DNA of 64,000 nt from Lachnospiraceae bacterium (GTDB lineage Bacteria; Bacillota; Clostridia; Lachnospirales; Lachnospiraceae). Of the stretch, positions 1 to 9,501 are shown one piece after another. Under the pieces are notes generated by a model. It ran no database searches. It had not been told where the DNA came from and was given only the letters and a program-made list of their open reading frames with translations. Where the stretch lies: NCBI GenBank assembly GCA_017527205.1, contig JAFXQK010000078.1, forward strand, positions 1 to 64,000. Direction: 5' to 3'. The stretch's first letter is position 1. Each line of letters begins with the position of its first letter. The translations under genes and the position numbers were made by a program.

Positions 1-2001
1 CAGGTAATCTTCCACATGCTCCACGCGCTCCTTCGCGATCTTGGAGATGTGAACCATGCCTTCCTTGCCGGGTGCGAACTCGATAAATGCGCCGAACTCC
101 TTGATGCTGACTACCTTGCCCTTGAAGATCTGGCCTTCCTCGAAGTCGGTTACGATCATCTGAACCATCTCCTGAGCCTTTGCCATCATCTCCTTGTCGG
201 TACCGCAGATGCTTACCATGCCATCGTCGGTGATGTCAATCTTAACGCCGGTGCGTGCGATGATCTCGTTGATGGTCTTTCCTCTCTGACCAACTACGTC
301 GCCGATCTTGTCAGGATCAATCTGCATGGAAATGATCTTAGGAGCATACTGACCAACCTCAGGTCTGGGAGCAGCGATTGCAGGCTTCATGCAGTTCTCC
401 ATGATGAAGAGTCTTGCCTCGCGGCAGCGTGCAATGGCACCCTCAACGATGGGTCTGGTCAAACCGTGAATCTTAATGTCCATCTGAATGGCGGTAATGC
501 CGTCGGTCGTACCGGTTACCTTGAAGTCCATGTCGCCGAAGAAGTCCTCAAGGCCCTGAATGTCGGTGAGCAGTACGAAATCGTCATCGGTCTCGCCCGT
601 TACCAGACCACAAGAGATGCCGGCAACCATCTTCTTGATGGGCACGCCTGCTGCCATCAGGGACATGCAGGATGCACAGGTGGAAGCCATGGAGGTGGAT
701 CCGTTGGACTCAAAGGTCTCGGATACGCAGCGGATGCTGTAAGGGAACTCCTCTTCGCTGGGCAGTACGGGGATCAGAGCCCTCTCTGCCAGTGCGCCGT
801 GACCAATCTCTCTTCTTCCGGGTCCGCGGGAAGGCTTCGTCTCACCAACGGAGTAGGAAGGGAAGTTATAGTGATGCATGTAACGCTTGGTTACTTCGTT
901 GTCATCCAGGCCGTCAACCTTCTGTGCCTCGGAAAGAGGTGCCAGGGTACATACGTCGCAGATCTGGGTCTGTCCACGAGTGAACATTGCGGAACCGTGC
1001 ACTCTGGGAATGATGTCAACCTCTGCAGCCAGAGGACGAATCTGGGTGATCTCACGGCCATCAGGACGCTTGTGGTCCTTCAGGATCATCTTACGAACGG
1101 TCTTCTTCTCATACTGGTAAACTGCTTCGCCAAGGATTGCAAGCCACTCTTCGTTCTCGGCAAATGCCTCCTCCAGCTTAGCGGTGATGTTTCTAATGTT
1201 CTCCTCACGAGTCTGCTTCTCGTCAGTGAAGACTGCAACCTCCATCTCCTCGGGGGTAACGATCTTCTTCATTTCTTCAAACATCTCTGCGGGGATGGCA
1301 CAGCTTGTATATTCATGCTTCTTCTTGCCAACCTCAGCAACAATCTTGTCGATGAAAGCGATGATGGTCTGGTTGATCTCATGTGCCTTGTAAATGGCCT
1401 CGATCATCTTTGCTTCGGGGATCTCGTTCGCACCAGCCTCGATCATGATGACCTTCTCACGGGTGGAAGCAACGGTCAGGTTCAGGTCGCCTTCCTTCCA
1501 CTGCTTCTGGGAAGGGTTCACGATGAGCTCGCCGTCTACCATACCCATCTGGGTCATGGCGCAGGGACCATCAAAGGGAATATCGGAAATGCAGGTAGCG
1601 ATGGCTGCACCGATCATGGCAACCAGCTCAGGTCTGCACTCAGGATCTACGCTCATAACCATGTTGTTCAGGGTTACGTCATTACGATAATCCTTAGGGA
1701 ACAGGGGACGCATGGGTCTGTCGATGACGCGGCTGGTCAGAATGGCATTCTCACTCGCCTTACCCTCACGCTTGTTAAAGCCTCCGGGAATCTTACCCAC
1801 GGCATACATCTTCTCCTCATACTCAACGCTCAGGGGGAAGAAATCGATGCCCTCCCTGGGCTTTTCGGATGCAGTTGCAGTACACAGAACGGTGGTGTCA
1901 CCGTAATGCATGAATGCACATCCATTTGCCTGCTTGCCGACGCGGTTCACGTCAACTACGAGCTTGCGGCCGGCAAGCTCCATTTCATAGCTCTTGTACA
2001 T
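1..2001 (-). CDS. pnp: Polyribonucleotide nucleotidyltransferase (PNPase), 3' end cut by window
   Basis: Phosphorolytic 3'-5' exoribonuclease of the cytoplasmic RNA-decay machinery. The visible 667 codons start at an ATG (2001) preceded by GGAGGTACT and begin MYKSYEMELAGRKLVVD. They cover both RNase PH-like cores, the KH domain (VGQRGKTINEIIARTG) and most of the S1 domain (GKVVSIKEFGAFIEF, then HISKIAKERVEHVEDYL at the window edge). Only the last few dozen residues are missing. rpsO lies upstream on the same strand, the usual rpsO-pnp order. The 5' leader (2002-2213) holds a very long imperfect hairpin, suggesting post-transcriptional autocontrol as known for enterobacterial pnp; that part is inference. 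A long open frame on the opposite strand is only a shadow of this gene. Confidence 0.97.
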   Translation of the reverse strand, partial: MYKSYEMELAGRKLVVDVNRVGKQANGCAFMHYGDTTVLCTATASEKPREGIDFFPLSVEYEEKMYAVGKIPGGFNKREGKASENAILTSRVIDRPMRPLFPKDYRNDVTLNNMVMSVDPECRPELVAMIGAAIATCISDIPFDGPCAMTQMGMVDGELIVNPSQKQWKEGDLNLTVASTREKVIMIEAGANEIPEAKMIEAIYKAHEINQTIIAFIDKIVAEVGKKKHEYTSCAIPAEMFEEMKKIVTPEEMEVAVFTDEKQTREENIRNITAKLEEAFAENEEWLAILGEAVYQYEKKTVRKMILKDHKRPDGREITQIRPLAAEVDIIPRVHGSAMFTRGQTQICDVCTLAPLSEAQKVDGLDDNEVTKRYMHHYNFPSYSVGETKPSRGPGRREIGHGALAERALIPVLPSEEEFPYSIRCVSETFESNGSTSMASTCASCMSLMAAGVPIKKMVAGISCGLVTGETDDDFVLLTDIQGLEDFFGDMDFKVTGTTDGITAIQMDIKIHGLTRPIVEGAIARCREARLFIMENCMKPAIAAPRPEVGQYAPKIISMQIDPDKIGDVVGQRGKTINEIIARTGVKIDITDDGMVSICGTDKEMMAKAQEMVQMIVTDFEEGQIFKGKVVSIKEFGAFIEFAPGKEGMVHISKIAKERVEHVEDYL

Positions 2002-2129
2002 AGTACCTCCTTTTTCCGGCAGTCCTAAGCGTAGCTCTGTATACGGATCAGGCCGCCAACCGTTTGATTTGACGGTGGCGTTTTCCCGCGACGTCTCATT
2101 CCTGCCACTTCGTTAAAAATATTTTCACA

Positions 2130-2213
2130 CAAAGCGGAGGTTACCGAAACTACTGAAAAAAACGGGACCGCTCCCATACTTTTCAGTGGTCTCGGGTAGT
2201 TCCATCCGCTTTG
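2130..2213 (-). promoter_or_regulatory. Long imperfect hairpin in the pnp 5' leader
   Basis: The arms CAAAGCGGA (2130-2138) and TCCGCTTTG (2205-2213) pair perfectly. The inner arms (about 2139-2159 and 2180-2204, with CTGAAAA / TTTTCAG next to the loop) continue the stem with a few mismatches. The loop contains a small GGGACCGCTCCC hairpin. There is no U-run directly after it in the pnp direction, so it looks like a leader structure and not a terminator. E. coli PNPase is autoregulated through a leader stem-loop; a similar role here is inference. Confidence 0.6.
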
Positions 2214-2249
2214 GGTTTACCATTTTGACTGTTTCTTTTAAACAAACAT

Positions 2250-2290
2250 AAGCGGAGCGCCCGCTTGCGGGCCATCTCCGCTCTTTTTTC
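2250..2290 (-). terminator. Hairpin directly after rpsO
   Basis: AGCGGAG (2251-2257) pairs with CTCCGCT (2276-2282) around an inner GCCCGC-TT-GCGGGC hairpin. It lies 12 nt past the rpsO stop codon. The best T-run (TTTTTT) follows on the plus strand. On the minus strand the tail is only TTATGTTTGTTT, so it may act as a partial terminator or mRNA-stabilising hairpin between rpsO and pnp. Confidence 0.55.
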
Positions 2291-2294
2291 TGGA

Positions 2295-2561
2295 TTACTT
2301 TCTTAAGCCAAGCTTTTCAATCAGTGCACGATATCTCTCCAGATCCTTCTTCTTCAGGTATGACAGAAGACCACGTCTCTGACCAACCATCTTCAACATT
2401 CCGCGACGGGAATGATGATCCTTGGGATTCTCCTTCAGGTGCTCGGTCAGCTCCTGAATTCTTGCAGACAGAACTGCGATCTGTACCTCAGGTGAACCGG
2501 TGTCGCCAGGGGTTCTTGCATACTCGTTCATGATTGCGGTTTTCTTTTCCTTAGAAATCAT
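2295..2561 (-). CDS. rpsO: 30S ribosomal protein S15
   Basis: An 88-residue primary 16S rRNA-binding protein of the small subunit platform. The sequence [20 protein letters not shown], then [29 protein letters not shown] and LIEKLGLRK, is the full S15 fold at the normal family length. The ATG at 2561 is chosen over an in-frame start 13 codons upstream because TAGGAGGAAAAGAGCA precedes it with correct spacing and the shorter form matches the family N-terminus. It has its own promoter (2663-2691), a hairpin after the stop, and pnp downstream on the same strand. Confidence 0.98.
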   Translation of the reverse strand: MISKEKKTAIMNEYARTPGDTGSPEVQIAVLSARIQELTEHLKENPKDHHSRRGMLKMVGQRRGLLSYLKKKDLERYRALIEKLGLRK

Positions 2562-2893
2562 TGCTCTTTTCCTCCTAATATAGTAGAATCTTGTTATCAC
2601 CTGACACTAAGATCGGGTCAGAGCTGTCCCTAATCTGGGCGTCGGTTTGCTCACGCTTTTGTAGTATATCACACTTCCTTCTCGTTGTAAACCCCCCATA
2701 TTTTTTTCTTCAAAATCCCGAAAACTTCTCATTTTTTGCTTTATTACTTTAAACTGACAAATTGCTTGCAAATTTAGGGTGGATGGCCTATAATGGAACA
2801 TGCGTTCAAAATTGTAGACGAGATAGCTTTTTTCCCGATTGTTTTTATGAAGTTTCACTTCATCAATCGAGGAATGGAAAGGAAAGAATCAAC
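2562..2893. promoter_or_regulatory. Divergent promoter region rpsO / aroF
   Basis: A 332-bp gap without a gene. Minus strand toward rpsO: -35 TTTACA (2686-2691), 17-bp spacer, -10 TATACT (2663-2668), then a leader of roughly 95 nt. Plus strand toward the DAHP synthase: -35 TTGCAA (2766-2771), 17-bp spacer, -10 TATAAT (2789-2794), then a leader of about 90 nt with GGAAAGGAAAG before the start codon. I see no riboswitch or T-box in the aroF leader. An S15-binding leader structure for rpsO is possible but was not established. Confidence 0.7.
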
Positions 2894-3922
2894 ATGAGCT
2901 TTGAATTTATCAGAAAATTACCCACTCCCGCGGAGATCAAGGAGGAATATCCCCTTCCTCAAGGTCTTGCGGAATTAAAAGAAAAGAAGGATGCTGAGAT
3001 TCGCGACGTGATTACGGGAAAATCCAATAAATTCCTATTAATTATTGGCCCCTGCTCTGCGGATAACGAGGATTCCGTATGCGATTACGTATCCCGTCTT
3101 GCAAAGGTTCAGGAAAAGGTGAAGGACAAGGTACTATTAATCCCCCGCATCTATACGAATAAACCCCGCACCACCGGTGAGGGCTACAAGGGCATGGTAC
3201 ATCAGCCTGATCCCGAAAAGAAGCCTGATCTTCTCGCCGGCCTGATTGCCATCCGCAAGATGCACATTCGCGCCATGGCCGAGACGGGTCTTACGTCCGC
3301 TGATGAAATGCTCTATCCTGAAAATTACAGATATTTGTCTGACATCCTGTCCTATGTTGCAGTAGGCGCGAGATCCGTGGAGGATCAGCAGCACCGTCTG
3401 ACCGTCAGCGGCTTTGACGTGCCTGCCGGCATGAAGAATCCCACCAGCGGAGACTTAGCCGTAATGCTGAATTCCGTCTATGCGGCCCAGCATGGTCATT
3501 CCTTCATCTATCGCGGATGGGAGGTCAACACCAGCGGCAATGAGCTCGCTCACACGATTCTGCGCGGAGCAACCAACAAGCATGGTCAGAACATTCCGAA
3601 CTACCACTACGAGGACATCGTCCACCTATTGGAAATGTATCACAAGATGGATTTAAAGAACCCTGCCTGCGTCATTGACACGAACCACTCGAACTCCAAC
3701 AAACAGTTTGCAGAGCAAATTCGTATCGCAAAGGAAATCATGCACAGCCGCAAGGTAAATCCTGAAATTCATACTCTCGTAAAGGGACTCATGATCGAGA
3801 GCTACATTGAAGAAGGCTCCCAGAAGGTCGGCGGCGGCATTTATGGCAAATCCATTACGGATCCCTGCCTTGGCTGGGCTGACACGGAGCGCCTGATTTC
3901 CGAAATCGCAGATTTTGAATAA
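2894..3922 (+). CDS. aroF: 3-deoxy-7-phosphoheptulonate (DAHP) synthase, class I AroFGH type
   Basis: Condenses phosphoenolpyruvate and erythrose-4-phosphate, the first step of the shikimate pathway. The 342-residue product has the class I landmarks: LLIIGPCSADN (about 47-57), the PRIYTNKPRTTGEGYKGM region that binds substrates, VAVGARSVEDQQHR (about 155-168), GMKNPTSGD, and metal/active-site residues in DTNHSNS. The start at 2894 (MSFEFIRKLP) follows a GGAAAGGAAAG ribosome binding site; a longer frame starting at 2762 would run through the promoter and is rejected. It stands alone on the plus strand. Which aromatic amino acid inhibits it cannot be told from sequence alone, so the symbol is generic. 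Confidence 0.93.
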   Translation: MSFEFIRKLPTPAEIKEEYPLPQGLAELKEKKDAEIRDVITGKSNKFLLIIGPCSADNEDSVCDYVSRLAKVQEKVKDKVLLIPRIYTNKPRTTGEGYKGMVHQPDPEKKPDLLAGLIAIRKMHIRAMAETGLTSADEMLYPENYRYLSDILSYVAVGARSVEDQQHRLTVSGFDVPAGMKNPTSGDLAVMLNSVYAAQHGHSFIYRGWEVNTSGNELAHTILRGATNKHGQNIPNYHYEDIVHLLEMYHKMDLKNPACVIDTNHSNSNKQFAEQIRIAKEIMHSRKVNPEIHTLVKGLMIESYIEEGSQKVGGGIYGKSITDPCLGWADTERLISEIADFE

Positions 3923-3934
3923 TAGAATCCCAGT

Positions 3935-4489
3935 TTAAAATCGTTCGAGAATCCCGTGCAGGATTTTCGGATTCCAAAAGCTTTCCAGGTAAATGCCCAT
4001 CCCCATCATGGCAAGTAATAAAAAGAGACTTGCCAGGCAGGCTTTCTTGGAAAGCTTTTGTTTTAAATAAATTCCTTCATAGAGGCTCATGCACCACTTC
4101 AGCAATAGCCATGTTGCAGGCGCATAGAACAGCCATTGTGGAAGCAGGGCTGCGGGAAGAAGTAAAACACCCTTGAGATGATATTGCCGCAAAGCCATGG
4201 TCAAAAATGCTCCCAGACTCCATCCCATCCATGTTGCCGTCATTCCACAGCAGATCGGTGCCAAATAGGTCGTTGCCGCCAGCAGCAGAAGCACGATCCA
4301 CTTCCCTCGGATAAAAAGCAAGGAAAATAAAAGCTTACCGCCGTCTTCCGTTCTCGCCTGGACCTGCAAAAGGCTCTCTGGCCTCAAACAGCCATCCCCT
4401 TGTCCACAAAATAAACAAAGCAATATTCCAACAAAAAAACCGATTCCGCAGAGTGGCAACAGCTTCGGTTTGCGAACCCATCTCTTCAT
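3935..4489 (-). CDS. spoIIM: Stage II sporulation protein M-like membrane protein
   Basis: A 184-residue integral membrane protein with about five hydrophobic segments. Features shared with SpoIIM are an N-terminal first helix (CGIGFFVGILLCLF), a central segment followed by a LLPQWLFYAPATWLLL stretch equivalent to the family's LPQN...IPAY segment, and a C-terminal helix ending LESFWNPKILHGIL. SpoIIM is part of the SpoIIDMP peptidoglycan machine that drives engulfment. The start MKRWVRKPK at 4489 is preferred because the 18 preceding codons are polar and arginine-rich and would precede the natural start; GGAGGAGAG lies upstream. It stands between a convergent DAHP synthase and an aminotransferase, not in a sporulation operon. 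The assignment is by pattern recognition of a divergent family. Confidence 0.68.
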   Translation of the reverse strand: MKRWVRKPKLLPLCGIGFFVGILLCLFCGQGDGCLRPESLLQVQARTEDGGKLLFSLLFIRGKWIVLLLLAATTYLAPICCGMTATWMGWSLGAFLTMALRQYHLKGVLLLPAALLPQWLFYAPATWLLLKWCMSLYEGIYLKQKLSKKACLASLFLLLAMMGMGIYLESFWNPKILHGILERF

Positions 4490-4575
4490 GAAAGGTTCTC
4501 TCCTCCCAGCCTCCAAAGGCTTTCGTCTGTCCATTCTACGCAATCGGTTTTCAAATTATGCGCAATTAACGCTGA

Positions 4576-5868
4576 TTACGCTTCTTTCTGCTCCAATAAT
4601 TTCTTTACGCTGACAAGCTTGACACAAAGAACGAAAAGATCCGTTGCCTGTGCCATCTCCTCCGGCGTCGGGAAGGAAGGTGCAATACGAATGTTGCTGT
4701 CCTTGGGATCCTTGCCATAGGGAAAGGTTGCTCCCGCGCCCGTCAAAACAACGCCAGCCTCCTTACATTTTGCCACGATCTCTTTCGCACAGCCTTCCAT
4801 GGCATCAAAGGAAATGAAATATCCGCCATTGGGCTTCGTCCATTCGCCAATGCCAAGACCACCCAGTTCATCCTCCAGGACACGTAAAACTGCTTCAAAC
4901 TTCGGACGCAGGATCTGCGCATGCTTAATCATCTGAGCCTTAACGCCCTGAATGTCCTTGAAATAGTTTACGTGAAGCAGCTGGTTAATCTTATCATAGC
5001 CGATCGTCTGGATCGTCATCGACTTTTTGATAAAGTCAAGATTTGCCTTCGAGGATGCAATGGCAGCGATGCCTGCCCCAGCAAAGCTGATCTTAGAGGT
5101 AGACGCAAACTCATATACCATGTCAGGATTGCCAGCCTTTTCGCACTCGGACAAAATGTCCAAAAGACTATCCGAGCGATCCTCGTACAGATCATGTACG
5201 GCATAGGCATTATCCCAGAAAATACGGAAATCCTCTGCTGCGGGCTTTAATGCAGCGAAACGCTTTACGGTCTCATCGGAATAGGTATAGCCCTGCGGAT
5301 TGGAATATTTCGGCACACACCAAATGCCCTTAATGGCCGCATCTTCCTTCACGTACTTCTCAACGAGATCCATGTCAGGTCCCTGCGGCGACATGGGAAT
5401 CGTGATCATCTCAATGCCAAAATGCTGCGTGATCGCAAAATGTCTGTCATAACCAGGTGCAGGACACAAAAACTTCACCTTTTCCAGCTTGCACCAAGGG
5501 GTGGAACCCATGACACCATGCGTCATGGAACGGGAAACCGTATCATACATGATGGGCAGGCTTGCATTGCCGCAGACAATCACGTTCTCAGGATTCACCT
5601 GCATAATCTCTGCCATCAGCTGCTTCGCCTCAGGAATACCATCGAGAAGGCCATAATTTCGGGTATCCAGACCAGCAGCCGTCTTCATGCAGCTCTTGGA
5701 ATCCAATGCATCCAACAGCCCCATACCCATCTCAAGCTGTGCCACGGAGGGCTTACCTCTGGACATGTCAAGCTTCAGGCCCTTCTCCTTTACAATGTCA
5801 AAAGCCCTGCGAAGCTCATCCTGCAAATTCATCAGTTCTTCTCTGCTTAATTCCTGATATGCTTTCAT
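4576..5868 (-). CDS. Aspartate aminotransferase, subgroup Ic (MocR-like aminotransferase family)
   Basis: A PLP-dependent fold-type I transaminase of 430 residues. It resembles the stand-alone class whose best-known member is the Corynebacterium AspT, not the classical AspC/AspB type. Visible hallmarks are DMSRGKPS near the N-terminus, NYGLLDGIPEAK, the substrate loop CPAPGYDRHFAI, the PLP-contact strand YSNPQG, FWDNAYAVHD, and the Schiff-base lysine in ASTSKISFAGAG. The likely reaction is aspartate + 2-oxoglutarate to oxaloacetate + glutamate. Start ATG 5868 follows AAGGAGTAAAAG. It is monocistronic as far as can be seen. Confidence 0.88.
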   Translation of the reverse strand: MKAYQELSREELMNLQDELRRAFDIVKEKGLKLDMSRGKPSVAQLEMGMGLLDALDSKSCMKTAAGLDTRNYGLLDGIPEAKQLMAEIMQVNPENVIVCGNASLPIMYDTVSRSMTHGVMGSTPWCKLEKVKFLCPAPGYDRHFAITQHFGIEMITIPMSPQGPDMDLVEKYVKEDAAIKGIWCVPKYSNPQGYTYSDETVKRFAALKPAAEDFRIFWDNAYAVHDLYEDRSDSLLDILSECEKAGNPDMVYEFASTSKISFAGAGIAAIASSKANLDFIKKSMTIQTIGYDKINQLLHVNYFKDIQGVKAQMIKHAQILRPKFEAVLRVLEDELGGLGIGEWTKPNGGYFISFDAMEGCAKEIVAKCKEAGVVLTGAGATFPYGKDPKDSNIRIAPSFPTPEEMAQATDLFVLCVKLVSVKKLLEQKEA

Positions 5869-6050
5869 CTTTTACTCCTTTTTTATCGCCCTACGATAGG
5901 AAGCTTCATAAAGAGAAGATTCTTCCCTTTTGCTTCGATTAGCGATGAAAATATGGTTTGGATAATCGTATACAATCATACATCTCGAATATCATACTAT
6001 AGGATCTCTATTTTAACAAGAGGATTTTTTAAAAAAATACAAAAATAAAA

Positions 6051-6084
6051 AATCGCCGTATTCTTTTCGGAATACGGCGGTTTC
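6051..6084 (-). terminator. Rho-independent terminator after rny
   Basis: A 10-bp perfect stem CGCCGTATTC / GAATACGGCG (6054-6063 / 6070-6079) with a 6-nt loop, followed on the minus strand by a T-rich tract (TTTTTTATTTTTG). It begins about 40 nt past the rny stop codon. Confidence 0.9.
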
Positions 6085-6118
6085 TTGTTCATTTCATGTT
6101 ACTTGTTCTGGAATGGCA

Positions 6119-7672
6119 TTACTTCGCGTAGTCAATTACGCGGCTCTCGCGGATGACATTGACCTTGATCTGTCCGGGATATTCCATCTCAGTCTCGATC
6201 TTCTTGGAAATGTCACGCGCCATCAGCACCATGTCGGCATCTGATACCTGCTCAGGTACTACCATTACGCGAACTTCACGACCTGCTTGAATTGCAAAAG
6301 ATTTTTCTACACCCTTGAAATTGTTTGTGATATCTTCTAATTGTTTTAATCTGCTAGTATAGGTTTCCAAAGTTTCCCTTCTAGCTCCCGGTCTTGCAGC
6401 GGATATTGTATCAGCAGCTTGTACAATACATGCAATGAGGGACGTAGGCTCCACGTCGCCGTGGTGGGATTCTACCGCGTTGATCACAACGGCATTCTCC
6501 TTATACTTCCTACATAGATCGGCACCCAATTGTACGTGGGAGCCTTCCATCTCACGGTCAATGGACTTTCCGATGTCATGAAGCAGACCTGCCCTCTTCG
6601 CCAGTCTGACGTCAAGGCCCATTTCAGCGGCCAGCAGTCCGGAAAGGTGTGCCACCTCAATGGAATGCTTCAAGACGTTTTGACCATAGCTGGTTCTAAA
6701 CTTCATCTTTCCGAGAAGTCTTACGAGCTCGGGATGAATGCCATGCACGCCAACCTCCAGGAGTGCTGCCTCACCCTCTTCCTTGATCATGACTTCGACT
6801 TCCTTCTGTGCCTTCTCGACAGTCTCTTCGATTCTGGCTGGATGGATTCGTCCGTCTACGATCAACTTCTCCAACGCAATTCTCGCCACCTCACGACGGA
6901 TAGGATCAAATCCAGAAAGAACGACAGCTTCCGGCGTATCGTCAATGATAAGGTCAACGCCCGTCATCGTCTCCAGGGTACGAATGTTTCGACCTTCACG
7001 GCCGATAATTCTTCCCTTCATCTCATCGCTGGGAAGCTGTACGACGGAAATCGTGGTCTCAGAGACATAATCTGCTGCGCATCTCTGGATTGCATTTACC
7101 ACGTATTCCTTCGCCTTCTTGTCAGCTTCTTCCTTGGCCCGACTCTCCATTTCCTTGATCATCACGGCCGTTTCATGCTTCACTTCGTCTTCAACAATTT
7201 TCAATAAGTAGTCTTTTGCCTGTTCAGTAGTTAAGCCGGAAATTCGCTCCAGTTCCTGCACGCGCTGCTCGTTCAGCTTGGAAATCTCAGCCTTCATTTT
7301 ATTCAGGTTCTCTTCCTTCGCTGTCAGGCTTTGCTCGCGCTTTTCAATAGCATCTGCCTTCTTATCGATGTTTTCTTCCTTCTGCTGTAGCCTTCTCTCA
7401 GATCTCTGCGCCTCAGCCCTGCGTTCCTTGATCTCCTTATCGAGCTCATTCTTTGTACGAATGGACTCTTCCTTGACCTCGAGGAGCGCTTCGCGCTTCT
7501 TCGCTTCCGCAGTCTTCAAAGCCTCGTCGATAATGCTTCTCGCTTTATCCTCGGCCTTTCCGATGGTTTCCTCCGTCTTCTTCTTGTTGTTAGAAGTCCC
7601 AAGGAACCAAAACAAAACTGCGGTTACGGCTACTGCACCCAGAAGAATCATCAGCCAAACAAAATCAGGCAT
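6119..7672 (-). CDS. rny: Ribonuclease Y
   Basis: Membrane-anchored endoribonuclease that initiates mRNA turnover in Firmicutes. The 517-residue protein shows the standard order: an N-terminal TM anchor ([20 protein letters not shown]), a long charged coiled coil (about 30-200, with repeated EEN/KKE heptads), a KH domain ([16 protein letters not shown], about 225), and an HD domain with the metal motif [12 protein letters not shown] (about 365) and ESHHGD. The start at 7672 has AAGGAGG 10 nt upstream. It lies downstream of recA-recX in the same direction, as often seen in Clostridia, and ends in a strong terminator. Confidence 0.98.
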   Translation of the reverse strand: MPDFVWLMILLGAVAVTAVLFWFLGTSNNKKKTEETIGKAEDKARSIIDEALKTAEAKKREALLEVKEESIRTKNELDKEIKERRAEAQRSERRLQQKEENIDKKADAIEKREQSLTAKEENLNKMKAEISKLNEQRVQELERISGLTTEQAKDYLLKIVEDEVKHETAVMIKEMESRAKEEADKKAKEYVVNAIQRCAADYVSETTISVVQLPSDEMKGRIIGREGRNIRTLETMTGVDLIIDDTPEAVVLSGFDPIRREVARIALEKLIVDGRIHPARIEETVEKAQKEVEVMIKEEGEAALLEVGVHGIHPELVRLLGKMKFRTSYGQNVLKHSIEVAHLSGLLAAEMGLDVRLAKRAGLLHDIGKSIDREMEGSHVQLGADLCRKYKENAVVINAVESHHGDVEPTSLIACIVQAADTISAARPGARRETLETYTSRLKQLEDITNNFKGVEKSFAIQAGREVRVMVVPEQVSDADMVLMARDISKKIETEMEYPGQIKVNVIRESRVIDYAK

Positions 7673-7754
7673 TTCTGGAGCACCTCCTTATGTAATTTTC
7701 ACAGTTCAAAAGCAATTCACAACACTACAATGATAAACTGATTTAGGAGGGATG

Positions 7755-8372
7755 TCAAGTAAAAGAATGAAAAATTGCGTTTCTGACACTATCTGATGAA
7801 AAACCCTTTCGCATCAGGAACGCATATTCGCGATTTTGCTCAGAAGTCGTGGCTGTTTCGGGATCAAACCCTCTTTTTCGAAAAAGCTGTCGGATCATTC
7901 CAGCCTCGTCCTGGGCTCCTCCTTCTTCCTCCCAAGCCAAAAATGCCCGAGAAATGACTTCACTGCTGATGCCCTTCCCCCGAAGGTCCTGTTCCATGCG
8001 AAGTCGCGTCCTGTCCTCCTGATGACAGCGAATAAAATCCAAGGCAAACCGCTGGTCATCCACATAATGAAACGACGCCACGTATTCCAGCGCGATGTCT
8101 GCGATTTCCTCCGGATACCCGCCTAAAAGGAGCTTTTCCCGCAGCTTCGCCGTGGTATAGTCCTTCTTTAACAGCAGATTCATCGCCCGCAGCTTGGCGC
8201 GCTTCGGCAGAATTTCCTGCATAATCGTCTCATAATCCTTTTCCTTTAATTCTTCCCCGATTTGCAGGTGAAAATGACGAAGCTCGCCTTTGTATAACAC
8301 AAAGGCGAACTCCCCATCGATGCTGACCCTGCTCCGGGATTTCGTAAGATCTTCTATCCCCGTTACGATCAT
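7755..8372 (-). CDS. recX: Regulatory protein RecX
   Basis: A 205-residue modulator of RecA filaments made of tandem three-helix repeats. Characteristic blocks are the KLREKLLLGGYPEEIADIAL region, YVDDQRFALDFIRCHQ, RLRMEQDLRGKGIS and IRQLFRKRGF. The N-terminal MIVTGIEDLTKSRSRVSI... is the longer Firmicutes-type head. The start lies 13 nt after the recA stop, so the two form an operon under the LexA-controlled recA promoter and RecX should be DNA-damage inducible along with RecA. Confidence 0.93.
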   Translation of the reverse strand: MIVTGIEDLTKSRSRVSIDGEFAFVLYKGELRHFHLQIGEELKEKDYETIMQEILPKRAKLRAMNLLLKKDYTTAKLREKLLLGGYPEEIADIALEYVASFHYVDDQRFALDFIRCHQEDRTRLRMEQDLRGKGISSEVISRAFLAWEEEGGAQDEAGMIRQLFRKRGFDPETATTSEQNREYAFLMRKGFSSDSVRNAIFHSFT

Positions 8373-8385
8373 GCCCGTTCCTCTT

Positions 8386-9411
8386 TTACTCGTCAGCCTG
8401 CGCAGCTGCTCCTTCCCCGTTTAGGTTAAAATGTTCTCTGATCTTTGCCTCGATCTCATCGCAAACGGCCGGATTATCCTTGAGATACTGCTTTGCATTC
8501 TCACGGCCCTGTCCAATCTTTTCTCCCTGATAAGCGTACCAAGCACCAGATTTGTTGACAATATTGATGGAAGCCGCCAGATCCAAAATATCACCCGCCG
8601 TGGAGATGCCTTCTCCAAACATAATGTCAAATTCTGCCTCCTTAAAGGGAGGTGCCACCTTATTCTTGACAACCTTCACACGGGTACGGTTACCAATGAC
8701 CTCACCGCCCTGCTTCAGGGATTCGATTCTTCTGACGTCCAAACGAACGGAAGCATAGAACTTTAGTGCACGTCCACCCGTCGTCGTCTCAGGATTTCCA
8801 AACATGACGCCAATCTTTTCACGCAGCTGGTTGATAAATACAACGGTACAGTTTGACTTACTGATGACTGCCGTCAGCTTACGAAGCGCCTGAGACATCA
8901 GTCTTGCCTGCAGGCCCACGTGACTGTCGCCCATGTCTCCGTCAATCTCCGCCTTCGGCACCAAAGCCGCCACGGAGTCCACCACCACGATGTCCATGGC
9001 ACCGGAGCGCACCATGGTCTCCGTAATCTCCATTGCCTGCTCACCGTTGTCAGGCTGGGAAATGTACAGATCATCGATATTAACGCCAATATTCTTCGCA
9101 TAGACGGGATCCAGCGCATGCTCTGCATCGATAAATCCTGCAATTCCTCCGCGCTTTTGCACCTCTGCAATCATATGCAGGGTAACCGTCGTCTTACCAC
9201 TGGACTCAGGCCCATAAATCTCAATAATTCTTCCCTTAGGAATTCCGCCGAGTCCCAAGGCAATGTCAAGGCTTAGGGAACCGGTCGGAATCGTCTCCAC
9301 GTTCATCTTTGCGGAAGGATCTCCCAGGCGCATCACCGTACCCTTGCCATACTGCTTCTCAATCTGACTGAGCGCCGCATCCAGCGCTTTCATTTTTTCT
9401 TCTTTTTCCAT
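8386..9411 (-). CDS. recA: Recombinase A
   Basis: DNA strand-exchange ATPase and coprotease that triggers LexA self-cleavage. The 341-residue protein has Walker [10 protein letters not shown], the [15 protein letters not shown] strand (Walker B), the L1/L2 DNA-binding loops ([31 protein letters not shown]) and the C-terminal acidic tail. The ATG at 9411 ([14 protein letters not shown]) follows GAGAGGGGAAAACAC. An in-frame upstream start at 9501 is rejected because it would lie inside the promoter. Transcription is from a strong promoter overlapped by a LexA site, with a second site downstream; recX follows. Confidence 0.99.
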   Translation of the reverse strand: MEKEEKMKALDAALSQIEKQYGKGTVMRLGDPSAKMNVETIPTGSLSLDIALGLGGIPKGRIIEIYGPESSGKTTVTLHMIAEVQKRGGIAGFIDAEHALDPVYAKNIGVNIDDLYISQPDNGEQAMEITETMVRSGAMDIVVVDSVAALVPKAEIDGDMGDSHVGLQARLMSQALRKLTAVISKSNCTVVFINQLREKIGVMFGNPETTTGGRALKFYASVRLDVRRIESLKQGGEVIGNRTRVKVVKNKVAPPFKEAEFDIMFGEGISTAGDILDLAASINIVNKSGAWYAYQGEKIGQGRENAKQYLKDNPAVCDEIEAKIREHFNLNGEGAAAQADE

Positions 9412-9450
9412 GTGTTTTCCCCTCTCTTTGCCCTTCGGCAATTCATTTTG

Positions 9451-9501
9451 GGAACAAATGTTCGTTGTTGTTATCATAAAACATTTGTTCGATTTTGTCA
9501 A
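9451..9501 (-). promoter_or_regulatory. recA promoter with two LexA (SOS) operators
   Basis: Reading the minus strand: -35 TTGACA (9496-9501), a 17-bp spacer, -10 TATGAT (9473-9478). The spacer contains GAACAAATGTTT (9479-9490), one mismatch from the Bacillus-type LexA core GAAC-N4-GTTC. A perfect core, GAACATTTGTTC on the minus strand, lies just downstream of the -10 (9452-9463). Two operators bracketing the start site imply tight SOS repression. Confidence 0.93.

Noticed and set aside
16..2028. 670-codon open frame on the plus strand
   Set aside because: It is exactly antisense to pnp, whose domains are all recognisable; the plus-strand product has Cys/Leu/His-rich composition typical of a shadow frame.
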